A stretch of 64,000 nt of DNA, from positions 15,510,379-15,574,378 of the forward strand of contig JAAOOA010000006.1 in the NCBI GenBank assembly GCA_012861695.1. The letters are read 5' to 3'. The notes under the pieces were generated by a model. It was not told where the DNA came from and did no database searches. It was given only the letters and a program-made list of their open reading frames with translations. Below are positions 1 through 13,900 of this stretch, piece by piece; the first letter of the stretch is position 1; every line of letters starts with the position of its first letter. This DNA is from Trematomus loennbergii. Lineage: Eukaryota; Chordata; Actinopteri; Perciformes; Nototheniidae. The position numbers and the translations under genes were made by a program.

Positions 1-1741
1 GTTTACTCTTTCTCTAACACTACTGTGCAGTACACTGGTGTGGCCACTGATAGCGCTCTTGCAGCACTGCGAGGTTGTAAAGAGACCTGAAGCTCTTCTG
101 TATTCAACCTGCTGGTCGATGAGAGCTTTGTCCTGCAGAGGGCAGAGTTTCACCACTAACCGTCTTAACGCCGCCTTTGAGAGGACCACTGACCTCCTTA
201 GCTCTGGTCTCCATTTTAACTGTCTGAATGAGGCAGGATGCCTTAGCTCTTCTAGTAGATATACAGTATGTTTACATGTTAAGCACACGTCTTTGCACTT
301 ATCATTTGTCTAACATGGAAACCCCAATCAGCTTGTGTAGGAATGCTCAGAGGGAAAGAGAGTGTGGTGGAGTAAACTGAGCTTTTAAAAATCATAGCAG
401 GTGGTCTCTTCCTTTTTGATTTGCAAATTGATATGTGTAGCCTACAGTATGTGGTAAAAAAAGAAAAATAATTTCATATGTGGGCTAATTCTCTATATTT
501 TGACTACAGTAAAACTTGTGACAGTTCGTCTACAGATGCTTGTATTGAAGCTCCCTCTGTGACTTCATGGGCCAAGCAGGTGCCAGACAATGTAATGAGC
601 TGGAATCGAAATTCCAGAAAGGTACACTGGGGATCTCAGAGCCATGCAGAGTGGCAGCTGAGGGCATCAACAGAGAAGCGGGCACAGATTCATATGAAAT
701 GTAGCATTATTTGCCTGTAAAACTATCTTAACATGATGTATTTCTAGTGGCTAATGTAAGGGAGATAACAAGTCCGTTTTTAGCATCAACATTAACAGCT
801 GCTTTTTTCCAGCATGACCCCTTGAAATTAAAGTATAAAGACATGTTATCCCGAGGTGCAGCCGAAGAAGATTACAAGCACAAGATGTTCTGATGTTTTG
901 TTCTTGTTGATGGAACAGAAAAGGGAGATATGAACTCCCCGGCACGTCTGTTCTTATTTATGAGGTGGTGTCGAGTCTTAGCTGGAGATATTTCATTAAG
1001 AAATAGAGAGGGGGCAGAGAGGAGAGCAGCGGGGATGACTGATCAGTCAGGTGATAGGGATTTTGTCATGCATGGGTCATCGCCTTTTCATGGAGCCGGC
1101 CAGAAAGCTCTAAGACTCGGACAAACAACAATGCTCCACTCCTTTCCTTTCAGTTGTATTCCTTAAGTCTTTCTGTTGCCTCTTTAGACAAACTGAGTGT
1201 AGTCTGCCTGCTGCCATCCGTATTAAGCTGGCAGTTCTGTGGGGCTGCAAAGAACAAAGGTGTTTTATTTGTTGACCACCATAGAGGAGTCCTGTCCAGT
1301 GAATCACCCTCAGACAATATATGTTTCTGGCTGGTTTTCAGTGGAAGCTCCCCCAGAGCCTCAGTGACGTTGCCAGCAGATTAACTGTCCTCATATCCCT
1401 GCTTCCCCGGTTATACTCCTGCTTGTTTTCTTTTAATAAAGCTGGCTGGCCTCCTTAGTCCTGAAGCAGGCTGGCAGACAGACAGGCATACGGGGGGAGC
1501 CAGGCAGGTGGGCAGCAATTACAGGTAGAGATGTTGTGGTGGAGACTCATGGGAGGGAGAGGGAGACATGCGGAGCGGGTGCTGGAAAAGGTCGAAGGGG
1601 AAGCTGCAGCACTACAGTCAGTCTGTGCAGTCACAGCCAGCGTGACAGCTCAGTGACATTGTCGTTTTTGATCGTCTCTCTCGGTGTGAGGAGCTGCATT
1701 CGTGTCATGAGACTGGCAGGCAGACACACATTCCTGCAATA

Positions 1742-1864
<123 letters not shown>

Positions 1865-2286
1865 TGTTAAGAGTTAGGTTGATCCCGCTTTGTAGATTAG
1901 CTGACAAATGATTTGTTTTGTCTTGTTGCACTGAGATTTATATTTATAACTGTTTTAATGCTTCGATGCTATATTTACAATACAAGTCAATCTTTGTTAG
2001 ATATAATATTTAAAGTGGTGATTTTGCATGATTATTTGTGGAGAAACAAACATGTTGTGTGTAAGCTGACTAAGAGTTTCTTGAATCTTTATTTACAAGC
2101 GTCAGAAGCTGCTCTTCCTGAATTACAAATCACAATGATTACTTTCAGACCGTGAAGAGATTCTGATCTAAGAATTGTACGAGGTCGATGATTAACAGGC
2201 CGCCTGGTTTAGTTTAAATCCAAGTGTGCAACCTTAAATGTCGTTGCTCATGTGATTCTCCAGGGATGCAGCTGGATGTATTGGTG

Positions 2287-2303
2287 ACACCCCCCCCCCC
2301 CCC
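2287..2303. repeat. Poly-C tract followed by CT repeat
   Basis: A run of more than a dozen C residues leads into a short CTCTCT stretch. Runs like this are prone to sequencing and replication slippage. Confidence 0.9.
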
Positions 2304-5300
2304 TCTCTCTGTAGCAACTCTCAGTCATCATAGCTGCTGATGGTTCATCCCTAATGTCGACCCATAAATAAAACAGCAACCAATGGAGAGAATTGATTTC
2401 CAGAAGCACCGAGGAGAGGTGGAGATTTATGCTCCAAATAGCACTGCAGTGCCGTATATCACTCTTTCTGATATGTTTTGCCCTTCATCTTTTTTTCCAG
2501 CCCATCACTCTGACTGTAAAGCCCAGAACAGAATGTTCCCTCTCTTTCCTTTTTTTATAGATTAAGCGTTTGCCAAATCTCTTTCTTTTTCCCTTTGATC
2601 TTGACCTGGTTTATCTTTTCACTTTATTCGCTCATGTGCTCTGCTCACCTGGCTGTAGCAGCTTTATTTCCCCCTCTCCTTTGGAGTTCTCCGTCTCTCT
2701 CTGTCTCTGTTTCTCACACACACCTCATTGTGGAGGGGAATTGACCAGACTCTGACTTTCTGGAAATTCTGCTGATTTCCCTTTGATCCACTAAGGCTAT
2801 AGATCACAGATGTTTAGAGCTTCAAATTCAGGCTATACATCTACAGTTGTGGTAACGGTACATGATAAAGAAGATCATATGTCTAAGAAAAATACGTTCC
2901 TAATGGGGCTCATCAATTTTAAAAGAACAATTATATTGTAATATGATGGGTATGATAATTTGATTCACATGGGTATGGTCATTTCTATCATTTATACAAA
3001 TTTTAATTCAAACATACAAAATATTTAAGTATAAATGTTATATTCAAAAGTTCATGGTGTAATAAATGTATGATTATTTTTTTAGCCATCAATTCCTAAA
3101 CACTATTTTCTCTGTCTTGTCAGTTCTTGGACATTTTGTTGCTGAGATCCAAAGCAGTACATGTATCTGATGGTGTCTTATCTGCATGTTTAAAAGATCC
3201 CAACATTTCCTGTAATCCAGCCTTCTGATTCACTTACATAGTTAATCCAACTACAACGCTACATATGGATAGGCTTGCTCCAGATTTGCACATTGTATGG
3301 CAGATGTTCTCCCTGCTTGTCTGTGTGTATGAGTGTGTGTGTGCGCCTGTGTGCATGCATATGTGCATGGTCCATCCTGCATTGGGTATCCAGGTGCTTC
3401 AAGCTCCAGGACCAACAACAGACCTATAAGGTTATTAAGGTTGTTCATTTCCTCTCGTCTATTCGCCTCCTCGGCTCTGCAGTCCAACATTCCACACACT
3501 CCACTGGAATTAAGGGAGAGGCCTGCAGCAAGGCAGGGAAGGAGCTCAGGAATGTCTCTGTTATCACAGTGAGAAAGCATGGAGGGAGGAAGGGGACAGG
3601 GGGTCAGGCCAGAGGGCCCCTGCCTTGTTAGGTTGACTCTACTCAGGACTGGAGCTGTCGGGGGTTTCTATCAAAGCTTTGATCACCACTCTCAGCCCTG
3701 CCCATAGGAGTATATCGCCACAGAGGTGCGTGCCCTGCGCCCAATCAGAATACATTGGGATCTAATTTTAGATCTGACACTTTTTAAATCAATATCTTCA
3801 CTCCTATCAGTGGCGGTGTCATGTAGATTCTCTCACGGCCCTCACAGATGTCACAGCAGGTTGGCTCTGCTCTGTGTGAGCTGCTGAGGAACACCCCACA
3901 GTCACTCACTTGCATACCGCTCGTGCAGGCGGAGGGACACATACACGGGCTAAAGCATCCCTCTGGGTCAGCTGTAGCTGGAGACAGGCCGTGTGCAGAC
4001 ATATGCACGCATGTGTGGTGAGTTAACAAGAGACACAGTTTGGTAATATATGATGCGAACAGAGCTCAACGAATGCCTTGTTCAGGTTTTAGGTTATCGC
4101 GAAGCAGAGTGGTTTTACGTTGTCGGCTTCATTTATTGGTGTTTGATGTTAGTATGTTTAATTCATGCTGGTCTTAATGTTTGGCCTTCTGTTAAAAGAT
4201 GAAAGGAGAGGGTTTGTGAAAGTAGATGTTGATTGCAACACCAAAGTATATTTCTTTCTTGTTGATCATTCTCTTCTCTGCACAAGTTTTACAAAAGAGC
4301 CACTTCCAGTTCTCTGTACAGTTCACACTTAATTCACTGTGTTGTTGTGAAGGTAGTATTTCGTTTGACAACTGATTTGGATAATATTACAATCGTTGTA
4401 TCTTTGTTGTAAGAGTTGGTGATGACAGTTAATTAAATATGGAGAAAGTAAAGAGCTGATTAACTTTATGAATCCAATACAAGTGATGACAATTATTTTC
4501 GCGGAATAGAGAAGTAAACACGGTAAAAATGTCTATTGAAATAAAATAAATCGACCTCATGGTTCATTTTGGACTTTTTATTTAATTGTATGCAAGAAAA
4601 ACTTAATATAATAATATAATATAATGAATCATGGTCATCTTTTCTCACAGGCATTCAGTCCCATAGAGCTTATAATGCCTCCAGTGATTCCGTGTGAACT
4701 TCCAATGAAGGGATTTCAGTGTGAAATCCATTTAATCTTGTCCATGCATAATGTTGTGTAGCCTATGTATAAATACAAAGGGGATTATTTCCATTCCCTT
4801 TCTATTCCTGATTTAGATTTGAAACAAGGCTTACCATGTAACATATAAACTATATTTAAGTCACCTGAATACTATCTGCATTTCATTTTAAGTGGATTAC
4901 CATACATTGAGCTAAATGTGACTGAATTTATGACAAAACATTAAAGTGTAGGTGTAGATTAATGATTAAAGTTACATACTACTACTACAACAGCTATATT
5001 ATGTCTCTCTCTGAGTCCAGGGTTAACTGCTGTGATTCATACATTCTGCTATAAAATGCTGTGGTCCTGCAGAGTGTGTCATGCAGTCTGACCTTCCCGC
5101 AGGACTGCTGCTCTGGCACATTGCACACTGACTAACAGCATGACAACAGAGCTCATCACTGCCTTACAGCTGTGCTCTGCATCATGTTCCCTCTGATACA
5201 CTCTGTAATTACAGATATAAAAGTTATGTATGCTGCATACCGAGGAAAGACAGCCATGTTTTATTTAGGTGATACTATTTCATAGTAAATATCACAATTG

Positions 5301-8300
5301 AATGGTTTAAGCTGTATGTTCATATTGCCTTTAAATATGTATACTGTTTAAAAACGTCTAAGTTTAAAAACTAAATAACTTATTTTATGTACTTGTTTTC
5401 ATATAGGTGAAGATTCTGCCATGTAAAAAACATAAGGATATCAAAGGCGACTGCACAGAAATACTCTGTGAAGTGTCTCATTCATTACCTTTAGTTAAAA
5501 CATGAAAATGGACATATTAAAAGTGATTGGACATTTAAAAACAATATTTATCATGAATGTATCTCTACATTCCTACGAGAACGTGCTAGCTACTGTGTGT
5601 ACTTGTTGTTTACTTTGCTGCAATACCCGTTATCATTCTGAATAACCCTGGCATGGTCCTCTTTTCTCCTGTTTGCCTGGCTCAGTAGTGTATGACACCA
5701 ATAAACCGACAGCAGGACCTCACCTCCTTGCTCTGTGTGTGTAAATGTGTAAACATTAGTAGTGAGGTAGCGCAGCTTTAAAGTGTTTTTTACTGTGTGT
5801 CCCTGGTGGTGTCGTCCCTGCTGTGGTACCTCCTGCTGTTTGCTGTACATGTCACATGGTCAGGCCAGTGGCACTGGTTCAGCTGAGGGGCCCCAGGTGA
5901 TACAAGAGCTGTAGGCAAACAGAGAGAGATAACATCTCCACACAAAGCTCTGTCCCTGTTGGTGGTGCAGCAAAGGCAAACACAACATACACACTTTACA
6001 ATTAAAATGTTCTTTTCTTTTTAACCTGATTATGCACATATATTATGAATCTGAACCTAGGATGTCAAATGATCCTGGTTTTTGTCTCACGTAACCAAAG
6101 ACATCCTGTTGACCTTCATTTATTTTGCCACCATTATATTGTAATTTCACAAATGGTCTGTGGAGCAGCTTCTTTTTACACCTACTTTCTTTATCAATTC
6201 CTTCTTCATATATTGAGTTTAGCTCATATTAAAGAAATATAAAACAATCTCTGTTTGTAATTATCTGCTGCCTTTTTTGGCAGTCAACTGCATTTCTTTG
6301 GGTCCTACAGTATAATGTGTTGATCAGACAAAACAACATTCAAGGAGAAAATAGCCTGGAGATTTTATAGACCAAACAATTCATCGAGAAATGTTTTGCC
6401 AAATGAATCAATAACAACAATTAACATAAGTAGCAGCCCCTATATTTGTGTACATATATTGCTCAACATACCCTTCCTTTTCAACACCCTGGGTAACCGT
6501 TAACAGCAAGCGAATACATTGTTTATGACACTCAACCAAATCATCTTTCGACTTTCCTGCCCCCATGGCTTTTCCTCATTCACCCCTTTTCCCTACCACC
6601 TTTAAAACCAACCAAAGCAACTCTCTGCCTGGCATGCAGAAAAGCTCTGGATGTGCACATTCAGTGTCTCCTCACGTATGAGCTCACAGGAACTGTCTAT
6701 ATGGTGCAGAATAGGGCACTGTAAATCCCTGCCCAGCGCCCAGCCCGGCCCCCCCCACAGTGCCCACACTGACAGTGGTGGCTTAGACTGGCTTTCAGGA
6801 CCGCTGCCTTTCTGCTGAGTTCATCAGGCTGGTCCTTTGAGCAGGGAGTCAGCCTGCATGGCCTTGTGGCTCTTTCTTTCTTTTCAGGCGACAAATGTGC
6901 TAAAACAGCACTCCGTAATCACTTGGCATTAGGGGCCGTTGTGTTGGGCATTAGTGGTTAGAATTGACCACTGGGACGTTATAAAAATGAGTCTGACAAG
7001 AGAACACCAAAGCTGATGAGTCTGGATCCTGGCACTGGACGGCTAGAGGATTAGTCAGCTAACACACAGGCTGGGGCTTCTGCGGGGTCGGGTCCCATCG
7101 CATCTCATCACCACCAGGCTTGAAGCGGCCCCCATGGCTGCCGTGTCTCCATCCTCCTCTCTGGCTGGCTCTGGTTCCCATCCTCCACTGCTTCTCCTTC
7201 ATCTGTTCTTCCAAAAAAACACAACGTCAGCTCCTCTTGTAGGGCTGTGTTTTGCATGGGAGGAGCGTGTGATGTCATACACTCAGGACAGGGGGGGGTT
7301 AAGTTTCAGTGAAGGGGCCTGATTCATTTCAGAAGTGTTCATTCAGGCAGTGAAGCTTGGGGGGGAAATCCAGTTTTTACATTTTAAGATTTTTGATACA
7401 TTTAACTTCTAAAAAATCAATTTAATAAATATTAACTTGATTTTTTAACAAATGACCAACTATACCAGTTTAAGTGTTATTCTTGTTTACATTTTGTTTA
7501 GGAAATTGGCAAGTTTCTTAAAAAGTAAAAGGCATCTTGCTTACAGTCTACCAATGTTACTTACGTTACAGGCATCAAAGTCACTGATACTTAAAAGTTT
7601 TGACTAAAATTGTTTAGCAAAAAGTTACCTTGGTCTGTTTGTGTTGACAGTATTGCAATCAGTTGATTTAACTTGTTAGATTATAAAAATTGTTGGATTT
7701 GAAGCTGGAATGGTATTGAATCCAAATGAGCGAATCTTGAGATCGAGAAAGATCACCTTATCTACAGTAGATAATATACGTCGGATCTCTAATCAAACAC
7801 ATGTAAATATCTTGTATTTTGAATTAAAGTCAAGTGGCATATGCTTTGTCCATCTACTGAAACTCACAATGATGTGGTTTGATAAGGTGACTGAATACAC
7901 ACACAAAAAAGCTCCTATTTTCTCTAGTGTATCATATTCTAAACTCCATTGAATATAAAGAGAGAACAAGGAGTGTTTGACTGACCCTATTAAGCCAATA
8001 ACAGTCAGAAACTAATCACTGCTTTTCCTTTTTGAGTTATTTAAACATTCATGTAGAAATACAGCTGCTTTTATCTGACTCCTCAGCCTGAACTGTGCCA
8101 CCTGCCTGTCCCTGTTTGTCTGAAAGCTGTTGCAGTTGTTACTCCTCTGGCCAGTGAGAGCAGCTCATACTGTAGGAATGTAGCAGTATCAGGCAGTGCC
8201 ATGGGAAGAGTCACTGACGGGGGGGGGTGGCAGAGATGCACTTCCTTTATTCAGGCTTAAGCCAAGACTCGAAACAAATGTGTGATAAAGCACTGTTTAG

Positions 8301-10345
8301 ATCATTCGCTCTTGTTTTCTTTAAACTCTTCCCTCTTTGCTAACCTCTCATCTTTTTTCCTTTTTATATTCAACTTTCTCTCCTTTTATTTGAAGTGACT
8401 TCCCTTTCTGTCTTCTGTCTAAAATGACTCTTCTCCCTCTTCTCCTTTCCTCCTCCTGTAATGCCTTACACCTCAACTTTTCTGCTCTGCTCTCTTCACT
8501 TTGCCTCTACTCTGATATTTTGGGATGTTTCTTGCTGTTTTTTTACTCTCTGCTTCACCTTTCTGCATACTTTTCACATCACTGTGCTGAAGAGCAAGTA
8601 TTCTGCTCACCTCTCTTTTTTGTTGCTATACTTATTTTACATTTATACATTTTGGTTTTTAGCCCTGCCCCTAAACATGACAGTCTTTAAAATGTTCAAA
8701 ATCTGTTTAATACTATAAAGGTGTTTCATTGAGGTCTGAGATGAAGAGTTATGTTTCAAACCTTGCATCAAATGTTGGATCTGTAAAAAGTCAACTCTTC
8801 ATCTTGATTGTAGTTATCTCAACTAGAATTCCTCAGTTCACTACAAACAAAGTAAAACATTTATAATTTTATGAAAATGATTGAGTCTGCATATTTTGCT
8901 ATCGTGTGTCCTGTATCTTCTCTTGTGATTACAAGTGACACTATCAGGACAGAATGCCCTCAAAACTCTTTGTTGCTTTTTGAATGAACTGTAGCTTTGA
9001 TATGTAAAGGGAACAGTTTGAGACACTTGGATGTCCTCATTATCAAGTGAGAGATGGATGAGTGAGGTAAAATAGATATATTGTGTCCAAAATATAGGTT
9101 CTTACTATTTAAAGAGCTTGTTTTTGCTGACCTCCAGTGGTTTACCGTCTCTTCTTGCCACATTAATGTAGAAATGTACACCATGACACCACTGTTGGGT
9201 GTGGTTGCAGGTGCAAACGCTGCAAGTGACTCTGGTTGTGGTCAGAGGTGAAACAGGCTTGTAACGTTCAATTGGTCGTGGCAGTAAATCCTTCCTCTGA
9301 AGTGTGTGAAGTGACTCTTTAATTAACTAAATATAAAGAACAAGAACTGTTCACTTGTTGTTTAGCCAATAACCTTTTAAGAGCTAATCTGATAAGGTCA
9401 GTTTATTTGAAACCTGCTTGAAACTGGAGTCCGTTTGAGTTTTATGTTGAGATACGTTGCTGCGCTGCCGGACAGCTGCAACATAAATCTTCACTTGGAC
9501 ACAAGTTAATTGTGTTCACGGAGCATGGTGGCCTGAAATCTGCAGTTGCTGTCTGTATTAGACTTGTAAATCTTTACTCTTCCTTGAAAATCAATTACAT
9601 GCCACTTACATTATGTGTCAAATGGCATTTTAGAGCCTGCTGCTTGCTGTCGACACTAACTGGAGCTGCAGCTGTTGGATGTAGCGACACATAACTCTGT
9701 CTCTCAATTTAAGTGGGGCAGCTTAGGAGCCCTTGTGTGTATTGCCTATTTATTAAGCTGGAGATTCACACCATGCCAGGGCATTCACACTTGTTGGCCC
9801 CGACTCAGACATATTAGCACTTGCACACATACTAAATGGATGCATATTAGAGAACAAGTGTGTCAGTAGTCCCTTCCCTGGTCTAATCTCACTTTTAAGC
9901 ATACAGATCAGTTAGAAAGTATTAGTACTGTATATGCAATTTTCTCCTGTTTCTGCAACAAACTAGCTTTAAAATAACACATACGTTTAAGCTTCCAGAG
10001 TGTTCATAATCACATAGACTGAACAGTGTATGCTGTAGGTCTTCTGGCTCACATTTCTTTTAAACATAATATGTTTCCTAATTTTAGGCAAAAGAATGAT
10101 CTGTTTCTAAAACCCACTAGAAATGGACATGGCTCCAGTAGAGGCCTGGTAGAAAAGAGCAGTCACCAAATGTCCAACTGTTGGCTTTACATCCCAGCCA
10201 ACAGTTGATTGTAAATAGTTTTCAACCATATCATTATAAATATGGTGGCTTTTATTTGAGTTAATTTGTATTTAGTTTCCTATCCCCTAAAATGAATGGA
10301 CCTTGCCAAGGTGTACTCGATTTGATCCTTTTTGTCGGATTTTAA

Positions 10346-10975
10346 AGGTTCCATGTCATGCTTTTCCGGTTATTACCCGTCCCCTTGTGTGTTATGAAGG
10401 TTTTTCTGCATGTAAACGGTCTGCAAAGTCACAAACCCTCAAAGTACACCCTGTAGCGAGTAAAACTCTAACACAGAAAATACCTGTCTATGCTGCCCCA
10501 TAACGCCTCGTTGGAGATTTCTCTTTTTCGTCCTGGGTACAGTGACGTGACCATACCCAAATGGACCCATCCGTGGAGCCGTTACGTTAAGTCCGTGGAT
10601 TGGACTTCCTCACACACACACACTCAATCTTTTCTCAGCTGCAGCTCCGCCGATTTCTCCTCCCTGAGACGGCGGGACGCGGCGAGGCTGTGAGCACACA
10701 CACAAACTCCCAGCCAGGCTGCGGGTGTGTGTTCAGGCTGGTTTCGGGCTGGGTTTCGCTGTGTCTCGCTGTCTCGCAGACGGCCACTGGGCTCATAGGG
10801 AGGGGGGGGCAGGAGCTCCAACAAGCCGTTTAGGACAGAGAGTGAATACACATACTATACAGAGATGCTGTACGAGAAACCAATGTGATTTTGGAAAATT
10901 GCACAATATAAATCTATTTTAGTATACCTCAACAATGGAATTATGATCAGTAGAAATGGCCATGACATGTGACCT
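10346..10975. mobile_element. Non-autonomous DNA transposon with TTAA flanks
   Basis: The left end reads AGGTTCCATGTCATG and the inverted right end reads AGGTCACATGTCATG, so 13 of 15 positions match as terminal inverted repeats. TTAA lies immediately outside both ends (10342-10345 and 10976-10979), as expected of a piggyBac-type target site. The roughly 630 bp interior has no transposase frame, includes a short CA stretch, and is GC-richer than its surroundings. The class is inferred from flanks and size only. Confidence 0.65.
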
Positions 10976-13900
10976 TTAATGTAAACTCCCCTATTGTTCT
11001 TTTTCTAATCCTATATGCTGGAGTTGAGCTGAAACAACAACAAAAACATCTGTCTGTCCTTTTCTATGACTGCACTTTATTTATATTCTTGTCCACAACT
11101 GTGGATTACACAGCGAGTTTGTGCTTCATGGTGATTTAGAAGATAAGCGTTATGGTTTCATCAGTGTACATGTATAGATTATGTTTCTGCTCTATTATTA
11201 TAGCCTAATGTGTGCTATAGGCTATAATAGAGCAAGTGCTGCCAGGCACTTTAACTGCTGCTTTATTACACCCTCTCTTGCTCTGTCTAAGGTGATACAT
11301 AAACCTGTGAGAAGTAACAGTGCAGTATCATTTCTGTGTATTTCTACATCGCTGGTTAATGTGTGTCTGATAATGTGTCTCTGCTACCGGTGTCAGTTTT
11401 TTCTAAATTGTACTAGGTGAGACCTTTAGGCAGAATTTGTTTTGCTTGAGGTGTTGCAGTACTTTGATAGGCCATGCACTCAGAGAATAACTGAATAGCA
11501 TTTGTTTTTGTTTTTTAAACCATACTTTTTGTTTTGCATGCAGTTTGGTCTTCTGGCATCAGGTCCTGTAGTCTTTAATTTTTTCAAATGTTCCCAGCTG
11601 TTTCTTTAGCACCACAAAAAAGTAGTCAAATTCCTCACAGTGTAAAAAAGAAATGATAGAATAACCAGTACTTCTCCTTTAATGGCAATTGAGAGGAGAT
11701 TATGAACATTTGATTATGTTATCTCCTAACTCACTTTCGTGACCACTGGAGCTCGCATGTTTTCAAATAACCACTGAATATTGTTCATCTCTTTGTAGGA
11801 AAACCCTAAAGAACTGTCATCACACTTCAGCAGCATTGTTTATGTTCAGTGATTTGAATTAAGGTCACATTTTCTGATTATAAAGTTTCAGTTTTAAAGT
11901 ACACAGAGAAAACCCAGTAAGATTACACATTTACCATCATTATATCCGTGTCAATACCAGCGCTAAAACCACATGATAGAAACATATTGATAATTGATTT
12001 CTTTATTCTCCCTGTTTTCCCACATTGCTGAACTGCTGTCATGTGCAGTAAGGCAACTCAGCAATTTAAAAAATCCCATGGCATATTTGCCCACCCAGCT
12101 GTCACTCAATAGCACTGTGGTGAAATTGGATGATAAGAAATCACATACTGGTGCAGCCTTGGCGCAAGGTATTCAACACATCCCTGCAAGATCAACAGTG
12201 TTCCTCCCTCTTTTCCTTCAGCCCCAAAACCCCTGATTTCTATATTTCATGCTATTTACTTTTGCAAAAATATTGAAATTATAAGAATTGTTTTAATTTG
12301 TTTTTTTGGTTATCAGTCTGACCATTATCATTAGAAAAGAACAACTGTGACGTTTGGCGAGAACAGTCTGTACTGGCCGAGCGACATTTATCTTTTTAAA
12401 TACAAGGCAGTAACAAAATGTTGCTTGAAGTTTCATTTGTTTTGTTTGCTTTTCTATTACAACAATGAAAGGAAAAGCTAGAATTGTTTTTCATGAAGCA
12501 TTTACTGGCAAAACACTCACGTGCACACACACTCGATTGAGCTAAGTGCCTTGTGGATTGTGCCTTGGGATTTGCAATATTTTTAATTTACAGTCTCATT
12601 CTGAGGCAAACAATGGGGTCGTCACGTGGATGGAAAGCATGATGTAATGGCTAGCTTTTCCTCACCATTAACAGCATGTTGACTGTTAATATGTGGCGAG
12701 CCTCACACAACACACACAATTGGTTTAAATGGAGCGAAATCATGACCGTTGTTTCTTTAATGAGAAATAATCACAGACGTAGGAAAGTGTTGGAATTTGA
12801 AGTAGAGCTGCTTTGGGGCCATTCCTTGTTCAGCTACTTGAGATACCGCTGAGAAGCAGAGTGGAGTCAACTAGGTTCACTGCAGTCTCTATTCTCTGGC
12901 TATAAAAGGCTCAGCAATCCTTGTCTGCTGGGAGAGAATACGCAAGGAAGAGGCAGAAAAAAAGGAAAATGAGAGATTTGTTTGGTTGTTTGATCACATG
13001 GCTGCCTCTTGGAGTAAACGTTCTCTGAAGTTTAAAAGTAGCCTGATCCACTGTTAGTTACTAAAGACCATTGTACATTTAGTTCTCAGCACGCTTTATT
13101 CTTTATCCAGGAACTGCGTGTAACTCACTTTCTCTTATATTAAAAGCATTTCCAAGCTACTTTTCTTCTGTGGGTTTGACTGAAATAGTGTAAACACAAC
13201 TGTCAAAGCAGGAGAATCAACTCCAATAATAACAATCTACTTGGACCTGTTTAAAAATCTATATATTTTCTTGAAACCTTTTGCAAAGTGCCATTCTGGG
13301 AGTGCTCCCCACATCTGTATGTCAGGACAGCTTAGCTGCACAGTGCTGTTAGAAAATGCTGTGCTTACTATACGATGTAGGAGAGTTTGATTGATGATTT
13401 GTGTGATTGAATATTGAAGAGAATGACTGCATAATTAGAAACAGTCGACAGGTTTATTGGAAGATCAGATTTAGAGGCTCTCTCGCAGGATGGAAACCTG
13501 AGTGATTATTACAAGGATATAATGTGTACACTATATACGTCTTGTGGAAACCCTTTCTGCAGCGGTGTGTGTGTACAGTTGATATTAAAGCTGATATGGT
13601 GAAGGTAAGATGTAAAGCTTGGAACAGTTGCTTTATTGTTGTAATGTTTTTAGCTTCTATTTAACATTTATTGTGGAATATAGGTCCATGTTCATTTTAA
13701 CCTATGGTTTTATTCAATAGGTATTTGTTTCCTTATAATCAGCATATTACAGAAGGAATCTATTTCCCTGATTTTATGGACTAATACATTGAACCTTGAA
13801 CCTTGAGCCATGTCTGGGGTTTATTACATCCTGAAACCAGATTTGTGTTTACTGTTTAAAGCCACACAAAGCCTTAACAATATTGACCTGGAAGGTAGGG

